Positions 48,801 to 57,415 of a stretch of DNA of 64,000 bases are shown piece after piece; within the stretch, counting starts at the first letter, position 1, and each line of letters opens with the position of its first letter. This stretch comes from a virus. Under the pieces are notes generated by a model. That model was not told the DNA's origin. It worked only from the letters and a program-made list of their open reading frames with translations, and did no database searches. The stretch spans positions 1-64,000 of the IMG/VR virus record IMGVR_UViG_3300027320_000003. One strand, 5' to 3'. The position numbers and the translations under genes were made by a program.

Positions 48801-50604
48801 CGAGGTCAGTCTCTGTCTGGCCGTCCTCTGGTCCGCATAGATACCCAACCTCTAAAATGTTTGCACCTATCACAGGTTCAACTCTAACCGTTTCATACTC
48901 TAACACCATGGCGCACAGTCTAAAACTCCAACCAGTATAATTTACACTTGGGTTAATAAAATATGAGCCAGTCTCATAATTCCACCAACCAGTAATGTCC
49001 TGTCCGACCAGGTTCACTCGTCCAGAGATAACTGGGTCACTCTCAGCTGAGACCTGGTACGTCGTAACACCATTCGTGATGTGAAAACTGGCGGTGTATG
49101 ACCCAACTGGTACGTCAGTCCCATCACCGGCGACAGTCCCAGAGATTGGAACTGCGCCGAGTGACGTGATACTGACAAGCTCTGGGTAGGCTGCCCATTG
49201 TAATTGGTCAGTAACGGAGAAACCAGTGGTGAATTTTCGTACAGATCGCGTGGCTGGTCGAATGTCATCTATCTTTCCATAGACTAGTCGTCCATCCTCG
49301 TTTAGAGGATCAATATTAACCTGTCTATTAGCACCAGCGCTCTGTGAACGACCGGTGACTGCGCCCTGAGCAGTGTTCACCACTCGCGCTGGCCATAGGT
49401 CGATATCTGCTGCGGTGCTTGTTCCGCCGGTCCATGGGCGGTATGGACTAACCGAGGTTCCATCCGTGGTTAAATCTGGAGAGTTTTGAAGATCAGGATT
49501 CGAGGCAACAACGTCGGTCCATAGTAGGGCGTATGCATCGTAATCCTGGCGATATGACAGATCAAATAGGCTGCTAAGGTATTTGATAAGGCTAAGGCTA
49601 TGCGATGCTTGGATGTCAAAAGTGGTAGCACTATCGCCGGAGATAATGATTCGGAGACCGTTCATTGCTGCGCCGGTTGAAATGCTCTCAATTGTCATCC
49701 CAGATGGAGCTCCGGCACCATTCAACGGAGAAATGCTGGCCGCGACGTTCTCATCGCCGCCGGCGAGATAATAGAAGCCATTCGCTGGTCGACTAAGAAT
49801 GCCGGTTAATACCACCTTTATGTATGGGTTATCACCATTAATCTTCAGGCTAAGATAGGATGTGCTGCTTGGCACAATGCTTAGGCCAGTTGCCGTCCAT
49901 GTATACGCTGGACCATCCGCGATATCCTTTGGATTGTACGCTGGTGAATCAACAGGCATCTCAGGTTTGTCCCTGAGATCACTTGCATTGCTTTGGTCTA
50001 GTAAATCTGCCGGGTTGCGAACAGATAACCTGCTCCACAGCGGGGTGTAGACGGTGTCCGAAAAACCATGGAGTCTACCGAGGATGTCGTAGCTCTTCTC
50101 TGTTCCTTTAATCTTGAGCCGCGTGAACATGCTACGAAGCATTCGGCGTTGCGAGGCGATTCGCTCTGACTCGGTAAGCCTATCACTAACTGAAATATTT
50201 TGTCCGTAGGTCTGGGCTACGACACCCAGAATATTGGTGACGCTATCATACGCATCGTCGTAGTTCCAGCAGGCTGATCCGAATGCGTCAGCCTCAATAC
50301 CGAGAGTCTGTATGGCCCAAGCGTCAAGATCATCTCCCTCAAGGTCAGGTGTGCTATCATCCGGGATAAGACTCTTAGTGATTACATTACCATTTGATAT
50401 TGAATAGGTTGCTTGAATGCTATTCTCCGCGCGCTTCAACGAGAAGTCAACGTATCCGGTCATCCCGTTAATAAGGGCGCGTAACTCATCTTCCTTATCC
50501 TGAAATGCGCTCATCACCGCCTCAACTAGGAAGCGAGAATCATCGCCTTGTGCACCCTGTGGGATTTTATTATAGATGAAATTTTCAACGAGCTGGCGAA
50601 GCAT
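45802..50604 (-). CDS. Giant baseplate/tail fibre protein with a LamG-like domain (1600 aa)
   Basis: The largest gene in the window. The N-terminal ~200 residues (LVENFIYNKIPQGAQGDD, then RMLRSMFTRLKIKGTEKSYD and ILGRLHGFSDTVYTPLW) look like the attachment part of phage baseplate/tail P2-gpI-like or wedge proteins. Near 760-880, SWTFAFWIRPKTLSSSSG and VDVWKHVYLSISP mark a concanavalin/LamG-type sugar-binding domain. Many further beta domains follow. The minus-strand start is preceded by TAATTAAG, a late-type box. Likely a long host-contact fibre. Confidence 0.7.
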   Translation of the reverse strand: MLRQLVENFIYNKIPQGAQGDDSRFLVEAVMSAFQDKEDELRALINGMTGYVDFSLKRAENSIQATYSISNGNVITKSLIPDDSTPDLEGDDLDAWAIQTLGIEADAFGSACWNYDDAYDSVTNILGVVAQTYGQNISVSDRLTESERIASQRRMLRSMFTRLKIKGTEKSYDILGRLHGFSDTVYTPLWSRLSVRNPADLLDQSNASDLRDKPEMPVDSPAYNPKDIADGPAYTWTATGLSIVPSSTSYLSLKINGDNPYIKVVLTGILSRPANGFYYLAGGDENVAASISPLNGAGAPSGMTIESISTGAAMNGLRIIISGDSATTFDIQASHSLSLIKYLSSLFDLSYRQDYDAYALLWTDVVASNPDLQNSPDLTTDGTSVSPYRPWTGGTSTAADIDLWPARVVNTAQGAVTGRSQSAGANRQVNIDPLNEDGRLVYGKIDDIRPATRSVRKFTTGFSVTDQLQWAAYPELVSITSLGAVPISGTVAGDGTDVPVGSYTASFHITNGVTTYQVSAESDPVISGRVNLVGQDITGWWNYETGSYFINPSVNYTGWSFRLCAMVLEYETVRVEPVIGANILEVGYLCGPEDGQTETDLGLKDGIITVRPIRLDGMDTGYSYDNIDSEYVQHSQTLTVDGLGGSSQILAINSQGRRPRLITSTAGGICEKRVTVDGFKPYAIGRTLVADALSFTSAPFQEGLDTWLRFGDHPDDGFIVEDLGTHAVTPEDLSSGLYQSTVIESDRVWDEDRGWVVSAQDGRAIRYLPQEITPSWTFAFWIRPKTLSSSSGTVASYGKWEWVLAGTSLSLKYDNTYLLSTTLTVDVWKHVYLSISPVDVSSTVDIKRSYSSNVTLSGIPVGLGSGDRVLAYGQTNSIENDIYSVNSGVWVPISSSWRATAGALVSDGEELLRLISINPVVMSSVSHTWSYKTGGYVSAYTDHTPVQNSVLITDETASPVVTTSYGLNLFSDLMIWRVAKTTAQMDVVRRPNVRPIMIAEAYAEVGEVSGGVRYRLETTPYGYVYPSLDTFDYGYIFTGEQLRYTPIAEFSGHDDSERVGLGDGPVRAESRTLGMVDGLQVDGGWAENTCTISSVYPESSLKWRNSSVSGYKRNTYNWPGIPVESTQAFPTPAVSTLALLQAESSWYFGGLDEDNEGSWFYDNDVWQYVPGSLGTYAVGATNPIRRRVYHKQGDVVYAIGVTTDPIPYLYAERAAVQNDSGSLRWLSPSAAQSLQLKEYRSIGTTILGDTSGSLVVTESSGTPVVGDGAALATTPPPVFLYGEYVGKQSLTLNDASVANNSSIWINPTTVGLALGAVARDTSGNISIAGTGILSPGRYVVELDLSLYGTPDEDFFGFNLEVTIDSNHVVTKTALRDGNQSFIFSWKTDRSQAYDANISGLELLTRLNSMPAVVEAGGLELIGNNRLGGPYTYRWLQVGFRELPTIDGMDAQVTDVVVGGASTQASFMISLRRTVYRFDVTIGGSTGGSWTTNIYWSNSLRINGVERRTLLLHGIKVNQRKAVIYKIDYNPVRASQVIDPDAGYDSAVPGGWRSQWDLDGNVESNHESTLYAEQNFNSSKSPTALLLTMSTNEKQNSLELS

Positions 50605-50656
50605 GTCTTAATTACACTTAGGCGGTGTCTACGTCCTAAGAGATTGTAAAAAAGAC

Positions 50657-50685
50657 TATCCAAAATAACTGGACGAGTGTATTCT
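50657..50685 (+). promoter_or_regulatory. Class A promoter variant TATCCA-N17-TATTCT
   Basis: TATCCA 50657-50662, 17-base spacer, TATTCT 50680-50685, six bases, ATG 50692. Confidence 0.6.
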
Positions 50686-50691
50686 TAATCT

Positions 50692-51024
50692 ATGAACATA
50701 GATAATGAGTCGTGCATGGAACGCACGGTTTACCCGATACTAGTTATTAGTGGTGACACGGAGTGGAATGGATACATTGAGAAGAGTGGTGATAGCCTGT
50801 TCTACGATAGCCTCGGTCATCGAAAACAATGGCGACCGGGTGAAATTGATAAGATACGACACATTTTGAACCTTGACATGCTTGATAGGCAGAATTGGAA
50901 CATTCATCTTATACTGCCACCATCCGTGGTGAATAGCCTGTCCGGAGATTTTGTGGTTGACAGCTCCCTAATAACCGATTGGATGACATCGCACGGTGTT
51001 AATCTAGAGGCGATTAGAAGCTAG
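50692..51024 (+). CDS. Unknown small early protein
   Basis: A 110-residue product with several Trp-containing strands (GDTEWNGYIEKSGDSLFY, QNWNIHLILPPSVV). It has its own promoter in the middle of structural genes. Its stop overlaps the convergent 51021 gene by four bases. Function unknown. Confidence 0.58.
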   Translation: MNIDNESCMERTVYPILVISGDTEWNGYIEKSGDSLFYDSLGHRKQWRPGEIDKIRHILNLDMLDRQNWNIHLILPPSVVNSLSGDFVVDSSLITDWMTSHGVNLEAIRS

Positions 51025-51302
51025 CGAATCGCGGAGTCTCGCCAAATGTTCTTGCGGTTGCCAACAAGGGCGAGAAATCCGCCAAGTACATCGGCGGATA
51101 GTTTTTTGATTACTTCTTCCGATTCGTCAGATTTAAGGCATTTCTTAACCTGGGACTGAATATACTCCTCGAGATCGTTCTTAACAACACGTTTAACGAT
51201 TCTGGCTATTTCATCCTTATCCGACTTCTCAAGCGCCTCTGATACTGGAACACCAGCAAGATAGTAGGCTGAAATCTCTTTAATTGTCTCATTTAACACC
51301 AT
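51021..51302 (-). CDS. Small helical late protein
   Basis: A 93-residue, charged, helical product (SDKDEIARIVKRVVKNDLEE) ending NRKNIWRDSAIR. A TACTTAGA box lies two bases before the ATG on the minus strand, so it is probably late. It converges on 50692. Function unknown. Confidence 0.55.
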   Translation of the reverse strand: MVLNETIKEISAYYLAGVPVSEALEKSDKDEIARIVKRVVKNDLEEYIQSQVKKCLKSDESEEVIKKLSADVLGGFLALVGNRKNIWRDSAIR

Positions 51303-51339
51303 AGTCTAAGTATAGATGGTGACGTGTTGTTTTTAATCC

Positions 51340-52605
51340 GTGGCGCGTGAAATTCAATTTAATTCCGGTACGGCAACCGTTCAACTCGCCTTTGAGCGTG
51401 GTGCAGGTGAAACCGGGTTGTCATCGCTCGAGGAGGTAACCCACCTACGAAGCGTGATTAAGAAGCAACTAAACGGGTATAAAACGGCGGTTCACATTGT
51501 TAAGGCCTCAAGCAAGGACTATGTAGACCGGGTTATTCTTCCGTTTCTTAAGGACCAGATCTACCCGCAGATACGGTATCGGGTTGGCATTAAGACTAAG
51601 GACAAGTTCATCTACGATAGCTGGGAGCAGCACTACGTTAAGAATTACCAGGTAATGGAGAGTCCAGACACCACGAGCGCACCAACAGTAATTTTTACCA
51701 CGGTTGATTTTATATCGGTGTTGGACACCGTGCAACGCACCTACGCCTGGTCTGGCACTCCGAGTGAAATAGTATCACAAATTTGGAAGAAATACAACGC
51801 CACAGGCACCACCGTCATTGAACCAACCGACGGGCAAAATAAGGTCTATTACCAGTGTCAACTATCGCACCTGGACTTTATTCGAAACCGTCTCATCCCA
51901 CGCAGCGCTAACAAACAGGGTGTTACGAATTACAATCTCTATATTAGCAATAACGAGTTGCACTACCACACCCCTGGGTATGGAGTAACCGAAAACCGTA
52001 AAATATATCTTAGTTGGAGCAACGGATCAGCGCCAACAGATAGGATGATTATCGTGGACAACACTGTGGATAACATCAAATCTGGCGCTGGCGGTGTTAT
52101 AACACAGGTTTTTGACCCGCTAGAGGGAAACGGCAAGTATCAGAGCAGCGATTTTAGCAAGGTTCGTCCATGGGCAGTAACAAAGAACGAGGCCATTGAG
52201 TACCTCGTGTTGCGTGGGCATATCGGCCAGAACGGTGTCAGCGACGAGCGCACCATCACTCAGTATTTCTACAATGTCTCCTGGGATTACAACTACGTTC
52301 TCAAGTTTATGGTTGGTAGCACTATTGATTTACGTATTGGCGATATTCTCGTAGCTGATGTACGCAAGAGCAAGAGTGCACCGAGTGCTTTCTCCGGCGA
52401 GTGGCATGTATTTGCACTCACAGAGACTATTGTCACCGGAAAACTCATGACCGCTGTTGAGGCACATCGAGGTGGGTATAACGGATCACGCGAGCGGTCA
52501 ACACTACCAAGCAACGGATTTGAGTCAGTCTCAGGCATACCAGCAGTTAGAGGAATTGCATCAAACATTTCAACCGGTGTCACCCGCCGGGTTACCGCTC
52601 AGTAA
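51340..52605 (+). CDS. Baseplate hub-like tail protein
   Basis: A 421-residue protein with GTG start just after TTTTTAATCC, a late-type box. The pattern, an N-terminal beta part (REIQFNSGTATVQLAF), a central DFISVLDTVQRTYAWSG-type region with SQLSHLDFIRNRLIPRS, and a later ITQYFYNVSWDYNYVLKF barrel, is that of hub proteins of the gp27/gpD type, which link the tail tube to the spike. It opens the hub-portal-wedge block. Assigned by overall pattern, not by one motif. Confidence 0.6.
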   Translation: MAREIQFNSGTATVQLAFERGAGETGLSSLEEVTHLRSVIKKQLNGYKTAVHIVKASSKDYVDRVILPFLKDQIYPQIRYRVGIKTKDKFIYDSWEQHYVKNYQVMESPDTTSAPTVIFTTVDFISVLDTVQRTYAWSGTPSEIVSQIWKKYNATGTTVIEPTDGQNKVYYQCQLSHLDFIRNRLIPRSANKQGVTNYNLYISNNELHYHTPGYGVTENRKIYLSWSNGSAPTDRMIIVDNTVDNIKSGAGGVITQVFDPLEGNGKYQSSDFSKVRPWAVTKNEAIEYLVLRGHIGQNGVSDERTITQYFYNVSWDYNYVLKFMVGSTIDLRIGDILVADVRKSKSAPSAFSGEWHVFALTETIVTGKLMTAVEAHRGGYNGSRERSTLPSNGFESVSGIPAVRGIASNISTGVTRRVTAQ

Positions 52606-52608
52606 CCT

Positions 52609-52950
52609 ATGAACTTCCACGATGTTATCATGTCGGCACTAGATAACGCCGTGCTCCTACCTGTATCACCAGAGGCACACCGAGTTTTTATGGACGCGCT
52701 GATGAGGTGGTGGGAACGGACTGACCGCCGCACGAATGATAATCGAACACGGTACCTCACCATCCTGTTCTCAGACATTCTTACTGGTGCTGTCTATAAC
52801 CCAAAGACCGGAAATGTCGTGCTCTCTGCTCGCGGCATGGAGGCGTACCAGTCTCTCAAGATTGGCGGATTAGACTTCAGAGCGTGGACGGATGTCGATA
52901 AAAATTTAGCATCCGCCTTAGGGATAGAGCGTTCTGTAATTAACCTATGA
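52609..52950 (+). CDS. Small unknown structural-block protein
   Basis: A 113-residue product between hub-like and portal genes. Helical N-terminus (VFMDALMRWWERTDRR), a strand pair (YNPKTGNVVLSARG) and a helical end. It overlaps the portal start by four bases (ATGA). Could be a tail or head assembly factor. Confidence 0.55.
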   Translation: MNFHDVIMSALDNAVLLPVSPEAHRVFMDALMRWWERTDRRTNDNRTRYLTILFSDILTGAVYNPKTGNVVLSARGMEAYQSLKIGGLDFRAWTDVDKNLASALGIERSVINL

Positions 52951-54755
52951 GCGTTGCCTCCAAATTATTCGATATTTTTGCCCTTACAGGCAGCACCAAC
53001 CTAAATCCATTCGGTGTTACAAAGAACACCCAACCAGAGCAGGAGCAGCAGTTCCGGCAGGCCGGAGAGCTTGCCAACCCTGATATCTGGAATGCCTATA
53101 ATCAGGCAATGAAGCAACCGGCGAGCATGGAGAGCGCCTACGCCCTGTGGGATGAAATGGCTGGTTGGGATCTTATGGCAGCTGCTCTAAACGAGGTGGT
53201 TGAAGAAACCGTGCAGCGTGATTCAGACAGCCCAGGTAGCCTGTGGTACAGTTGCAACGACGCCAAAGTTGAGGAAGATATCAACAACATGCTGCGAGAC
53301 GTGCGGATGGAGGATATTATTAGTAGCCAAGCATGGCATGAAGTCGCATTTGGTAATAATTTTGAGAAGATTGACTATGAGAAGGGTCAAGGTGTTAAAG
53401 GACTTTCATTCGTTCATCCTGTGGCAATGCGCCGATACTGGCTGCAACGTAACCGCCAATGCGTAGGTTACCGTTGGATGGGTCATACACCCGGTTCAGA
53501 GGGCTATGGTGATAAATCACGAGCAAAAATCACGATTTCAAATAACTCAACGGAGGATCTGTGGTATCCATGGGATTTTATGCATACGCGCCGTATGCAC
53601 CGCAACCGTACTACCGAACACGGTGAACCACTCTTCGTAGATGCATCATCGGTTTACAAGAAGATTCGCATCGCACTTGATCAAATGGTTGTTTACCGTG
53701 CTCAGATTCAACCTGACAGATATGTTGTCAACATTGATACCAAGGATATGCCACCATCCGAGAGCATGAAAACAGTGCAACGCTGGAAGCAGAGTCTGCG
53801 CAGCCGGATGAGCTATGGCAATGACAAATCAGGTCTTGGTATCGCTGAGGAGTTTAAAAGCTTCTATAACGCATGGGCGCTCGATAGTGTACTCTGGATC
53901 GCGAAACCACGTGAATTTGCGCATAGCATTGAGAAGCTTGCCGGTACCACCGCTGTGCCTGACATATATGATGTTGAACTTCTGATGGGAGTCTTCTTCT
54001 CGGTGCTTGGCATGCCACGCAGCTGGATTGGTGTAAACGGTGGTGATACTGAGAAACCGACAAGCGGTAAGGCTCTCCTAGCACAGGACATGCGTTTCTT
54101 ACGCAAGATCAAGAGCGTACGTGCACCGCTGATTAATTCCTATGAGTGGTTGGCCTATTTCCATTGCGCGCTAAAGGACCAGGATGTCTCTAGTTTAAAG
54201 ATTCAGGCCCACATGAGTCCAATCGGTAGCCTTGAGGATAACCTTAAGATGGAGGTGCTCAAGACGCAGGTTGAGATTCTTAACTCGCTTGGTGATGTCA
54301 TGGACAAGTATCAATTGCCACGTGAGCTGTGGATTGAGCTCGTCTTTAAACGGTATATGAAACTGCCGGCAGACGTGGTCAATATCATGCTAACCTCGCT
54401 TCCGCCTGAGGCTAACAACCAGAGCGAGTCAATTAAACCTCGCGAGTCGTATAGCAAGAAGAAGGTGATGGAGGACATTGTTAACCGCCTCGGACCAGGG
54501 CAGGAGCATTACGCAGATGCTCTCAACGACGTGATGAGCGGCAATCTACCAAAGATTAGGCGCTCACCGTATCGGTCAGTCAACGAGGTGCTTAACTATC
54601 AGGCAATCAACACCGGCGATATTGTCAGCTCTGGTTGGGATGGCGAAGATCTACTAGAGGGTGCTAAACTGTCCCAGGGTCACCAGTCAGCATCAGAGAA
54701 GCTATTTGAGAGCGACCAATATCGTAAAGTAATGAGTCAACACATCGTACGGTAA
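52947..54755 (+). CDS. 20: Portal vertex protein, gp20 type
   Basis: A 602-residue protein of normal gp20 length class. Diagnostic stretches: EETVQRDSDSPGSLWY near 88, VEEDINNMLRDV near 108, a wing-to-stem region with VVYRAQIQPDRYVVNIDT near 250, and the long helix with IRIALDQMVVYR. The portal is the 12-fold ring through which DNA is packaged. The tail end has SASEKLFESDQYRKV, again an L-x-E-S pattern. ATGA overlap with the upstream gene, TAATG with the next. Confidence 0.82.
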   Translation: MSVASKLFDIFALTGSTNLNPFGVTKNTQPEQEQQFRQAGELANPDIWNAYNQAMKQPASMESAYALWDEMAGWDLMAAALNEVVEETVQRDSDSPGSLWYSCNDAKVEEDINNMLRDVRMEDIISSQAWHEVAFGNNFEKIDYEKGQGVKGLSFVHPVAMRRYWLQRNRQCVGYRWMGHTPGSEGYGDKSRAKITISNNSTEDLWYPWDFMHTRRMHRNRTTEHGEPLFVDASSVYKKIRIALDQMVVYRAQIQPDRYVVNIDTKDMPPSESMKTVQRWKQSLRSRMSYGNDKSGLGIAEEFKSFYNAWALDSVLWIAKPREFAHSIEKLAGTTAVPDIYDVELLMGVFFSVLGMPRSWIGVNGGDTEKPTSGKALLAQDMRFLRKIKSVRAPLINSYEWLAYFHCALKDQDVSSLKIQAHMSPIGSLEDNLKMEVLKTQVEILNSLGDVMDKYQLPRELWIELVFKRYMKLPADVVNIMLTSLPPEANNQSESIKPRESYSKKKVMEDIVNRLGPGQEHYADALNDVMSGNLPKIRRSPYRSVNEVLNYQAINTGDIVSSGWDGEDLLEGAKLSQGHQSASEKLFESDQYRKVMSQHIVR

Positions 54756-55504
54756 TGCTCACCTCAAGCCTCCTAATCACTAGCATCCAAAACGTCTCGA
54801 ACGAGAGGTTTAAGGTTGTTGTTGCGGTTGAGGTTAAGGAGGATGCCACAGACCTCACTGACCAGCTCATCTCTGCCTCCATTAATTGGGGTGATGGTGA
54901 CGTTAATACCGAGTCGGTTCGCAGCGCTAACGGCGCTGGGTATGTATCAGACATCGATGGCAAACCAGCCTATAGCGGAACTATCGCTAATGAGTATCTT
55001 CACAACTACGGCGTTGGAACATATCGAATTAGATTAATTTCCCATAACTATCGCAGCCCTGTGCAGGATAAATTAGTAAGCAGCTACGTTGTCACCCTAA
55101 AGGGATTACAATCAACCATTACTGAGGACACGATCATTGTTGGTCCTATTTCACCGAGTGATGCTGGTTTTCCAAATAGCGATCAGTGGAGCCTAGACAT
55201 CGATAAAAATCTTAAGCTGCTAGCCTCGAACGTAAAAAATGTGCTTACAACCGGGGTTGGCGAGAGAACGATGGAGCCAACATTCGGTACGAATATACGC
55301 CGCATGATTTTCAATCCATTAGATGCGCCATCCATTGGAGAGATTGAAACGGAGATTCGCAGAGCGCTGTCAATCTGGGAACCGCGAGTACGCGTAAATA
55401 GCATTCAGCGCCGCACCTCTGGTAATTCTGTCTACTTAAATCTTGATCTGGTTAGTTTGCTAGATCGACAAAACTTTAAACTAGACGTTCAGTTCTCCCA
55501 ATGA
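54755..55504 (+). CDS. 25: Fusion of a PKD-like domain with a gp25 baseplate wedge domain
   Basis: A 249-residue protein. Residues ~1-120 have SINWGDGDVNTESV and YLHNYGVGTYRIRLISHN, the W-G-D-G and Y-x-x-x-G-x-Y marks of PKD folds. Residues ~140-249 are GPW/gp25-like: WSLDIDKNLKLLASNVKNVL, EPTFGTNIRRMIFNPLDAP, and IETEIRRALSIWEPRV. gp25 forms the wedge part that starts sheath assembly and is normally a short stand-alone protein, so the added N-terminal domain is unusual. Confidence 0.75.
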   Translation: MLTSSLLITSIQNVSNERFKVVVAVEVKEDATDLTDQLISASINWGDGDVNTESVRSANGAGYVSDIDGKPAYSGTIANEYLHNYGVGTYRIRLISHNYRSPVQDKLVSSYVVTLKGLQSTITEDTIIVGPISPSDAGFPNSDQWSLDIDKNLKLLASNVKNVLTTGVGERTMEPTFGTNIRRMIFNPLDAPSIGEIETEIRRALSIWEPRVRVNSIQRRTSGNSVYLNLDLVSLLDRQNFKLDVQFSQ

Positions 55505-55851
55505 CAACCACCAAAAACACTGTTGACCGCCGCGAATTTCTAAGACGGCTGCACGCTGATTGCGACATCCCGTATGGTAAGGCAATACAGGTCTATGATT
55601 GCGTCAATAACATCATTGCCGACGCCATCGTCAACGGCAGCAAGATTAAGATTGGTACCGTGATGAGCATTAAGCCAACATGGAGCAAGCCACGGGCTAT
55701 TCATATGGGCTTTAAGAACGAGAAAAACCAGACGAAGAAGGCATCGCGGATCTATTATAAGGGTCGTAGTCTGAAGTTTAAGGTTAATGTCTACAAGGAT
55801 TTTATGTCACGCTGCCGGTTAAACTGGTTCTCGGGTGACGAACGAATCTAA
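55501..55851 (+). CDS. HU/IHF-like small basic protein
   Basis: A 116-residue basic product overlapping the wedge gene by four bases. REFLRRLHADCDIPYGKAIQ, then IIADAIVNGSKIKIGTVMSI and the later KASRIYYKGRSLKFKVNVYK, follow the helix-helix-strand order of HU/IHF folds. The usual Pro tip of the DNA-binding arm is replaced by a PRAIHMGFKNEKNQ arm. It could bend DNA, or be a virion protein using the same fold as some phage head-tail proteins do. Confidence 0.6.
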   Translation: MTTTKNTVDRREFLRRLHADCDIPYGKAIQVYDCVNNIIADAIVNGSKIKIGTVMSIKPTWSKPRAIHMGFKNEKNQTKKASRIYYKGRSLKFKVNVYKDFMSRCRLNWFSGDERI

Positions 55852-55867
55852 AAACCGTACTTAAGCC

Positions 55868-57415
55868 ATGGCCCAGAAAATTACTCCAATCGTACCACCA
55901 CGAGTATCGCATCTCTCGTCATCCTCGGATGTGTCGTCTAATACAATTTCAAACACTACGCAGCAACTTGACCGCAGCATACAGGCTGTCGCGAGTAAAG
56001 TAAATGAAGTTGTCGGTGAGGCGAATAACCGTGAGAACTACAATTACGTCAACCCGCCGCTGAGCACACTCGCACCTAGCGAGACTAAGATTCTCACCAA
56101 TGTGCGCATACCGGTAGGTTTTGAGGCGCGTATCGTCACCGGTACGGTTTCAAGTCTACCAACACCTAAGACAGTTGAGCTTAAGGTTATGCACAATGCC
56201 GGTACCTACGGATCAGTTACCGGTACTACGATTGTTGATACACTCGGTGAGGGTACATCTGGCACCGCATATAGCCCAGCCGGTGAATTTATTGTTGAGG
56301 TTACGAATAACACTACAAAAACAGCAACCTACGTTACCTCCATCGTTGTTGCGATGCGCCCGCTTGGATTTGAAAGTGGTAGCCTATCTGCACCTGCCCT
56401 GAAGGAACGCGTTATTTCTGCGCCGCCTGGACCATCTGGCGCAACCGGACCATTTGGTGTTACCGGAGCGACTGGCGCACAAGGTACGCCTGGCGGAGCA
56501 ACTGGTGCTACCGGTGTCGCTGGGACCGTCGGTGTTACTGGCGCAACCGGAGTAATTGGCGCAACTGGTCCGCAGGGTCCAAGCGGTCCACAAGGCGTGA
56601 TCGGTGCAACCGGAGTTACTGGTTCACTCGGTGTTACTGGAGCGACTGGTGCCGGTGGAGCTATTGGCGCCACTGGTGCGACAGGTGTCGGCGCTACCGG
56701 AGCAACAGGCCCACTCGGAGCGACCGGCCTACAGGGTACACCGGGTGGAGCAACTGGCGCAACCGGAGTTACTGGACCTGTCGGTCCAACCGGAGTTACC
56801 GGCCCAACTGGCGCTGGAGTAACCGGTGTTACTGGTGCGACTGGAGTACAAGGTGCAACTGGATTTTCAATTGTTGGCGCGACTGGAGTTGGAGTTACTG
56901 GAGTAACCGGTGTTACTGGTGCAACCGGCCCAGTTGGCGTTACAGGAGTTACTGGTGCCGGAGTTACTGGAGTAACCGGTGCAACTGGAGTCGCTGGTAC
57001 TGTCGGTGTTACTGGTGCAACTGGCCTTGGTGTCACCGGCGTTACAGGTGTCACCGGCGTTACAGGTGTTACTGGTGCAACTGGAGTGTCTGGAGCAGTG
57101 TTCGGTATTGGAACGGTGTCCGGTTTTTTTAATGGCATAGTCGTCGCTAAAACGATCGTGCTAGACGAGTACGCTAAATTCGCGTACACGATCAACGACA
57201 TAACTCACCGCACGCTAAGTGGAACAGCTACGTTTAGCGTTCAAATAAATGGAACAAACGTGACTAGTCTCGCGTCGCTTGGATCTAGCTCAACCCAAGC
57301 AACAGCGACAGCGACAGCGGCAAACACGGTTTCCATCGGAGGACGAGTTACTATGGTGATATCAGCAGTTTCTTCTTGCCAAGATTTGTCATTCACATTA
57401 AAATATACTAGATAA
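55868..57415 (+). CDS. Collagen-like fibre protein
   Basis: A 515-residue protein behind a TACTTAAG box. Residues 1-~60 are a Ser/Thr-rich helical start, ~65-175 a beta domain. Residues ~187-410 are about 75 Gly-x-y triplets (GATGVTG, GPVGVTG and like), a collagen-type triple helix rich in Thr rather than Pro. The last ~100 residues ([19 protein letters not shown]) form a C-terminal trimerising head. Probably a stalk fibre. Confidence 0.8.
   Translation: MAQKITPIVPPRVSHLSSSSDVSSNTISNTTQQLDRSIQAVASKVNEVVGEANNRENYNYVNPPLSTLAPSETKILTNVRIPVGFEARIVTGTVSSLPTPKTVELKVMHNAGTYGSVTGTTIVDTLGEGTSGTAYSPAGEFIVEVTNNTTKTATYVTSIVVAMRPLGFESGSLSAPALKERVISAPPGPSGATGPFGVTGATGAQGTPGGATGATGVAGTVGVTGATGVIGATGPQGPSGPQGVIGATGVTGSLGVTGATGAGGAIGATGATGVGATGATGPLGATGLQGTPGGATGATGVTGPVGPTGVTGPTGAGVTGVTGATGVQGATGFSIVGATGVGVTGVTGVTGATGPVGVTGVTGAGVTGVTGATGVAGTVGVTGATGLGVTGVTGVTGVTGVTGATGVSGAVFGIGTVSGFFNGIVVAKTIVLDEYAKFAYTINDITHRTLSGTATFSVQINGTNVTSLASLGSSSTQATATATAANTVSIGGRVTMVISAVSSCQDLSFTLKYTR
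56426..57090 (+). repeat. Gly-x-y coding repeat tract
   Basis: Nine-base-based repeats such as GGAGTTACTGGTGCAACT, coding GVTGAT. The antisense strand contains a long Pro/Val/Thr ORF that is only its shadow. Confidence 0.85.

Noticed and set aside
56329-57201. 290-codon antisense ORF rich in Pro, Val and Thr
   Set aside because: It is the complement of the Gly-x-y collagen repeats; its length comes from the repeat composition.
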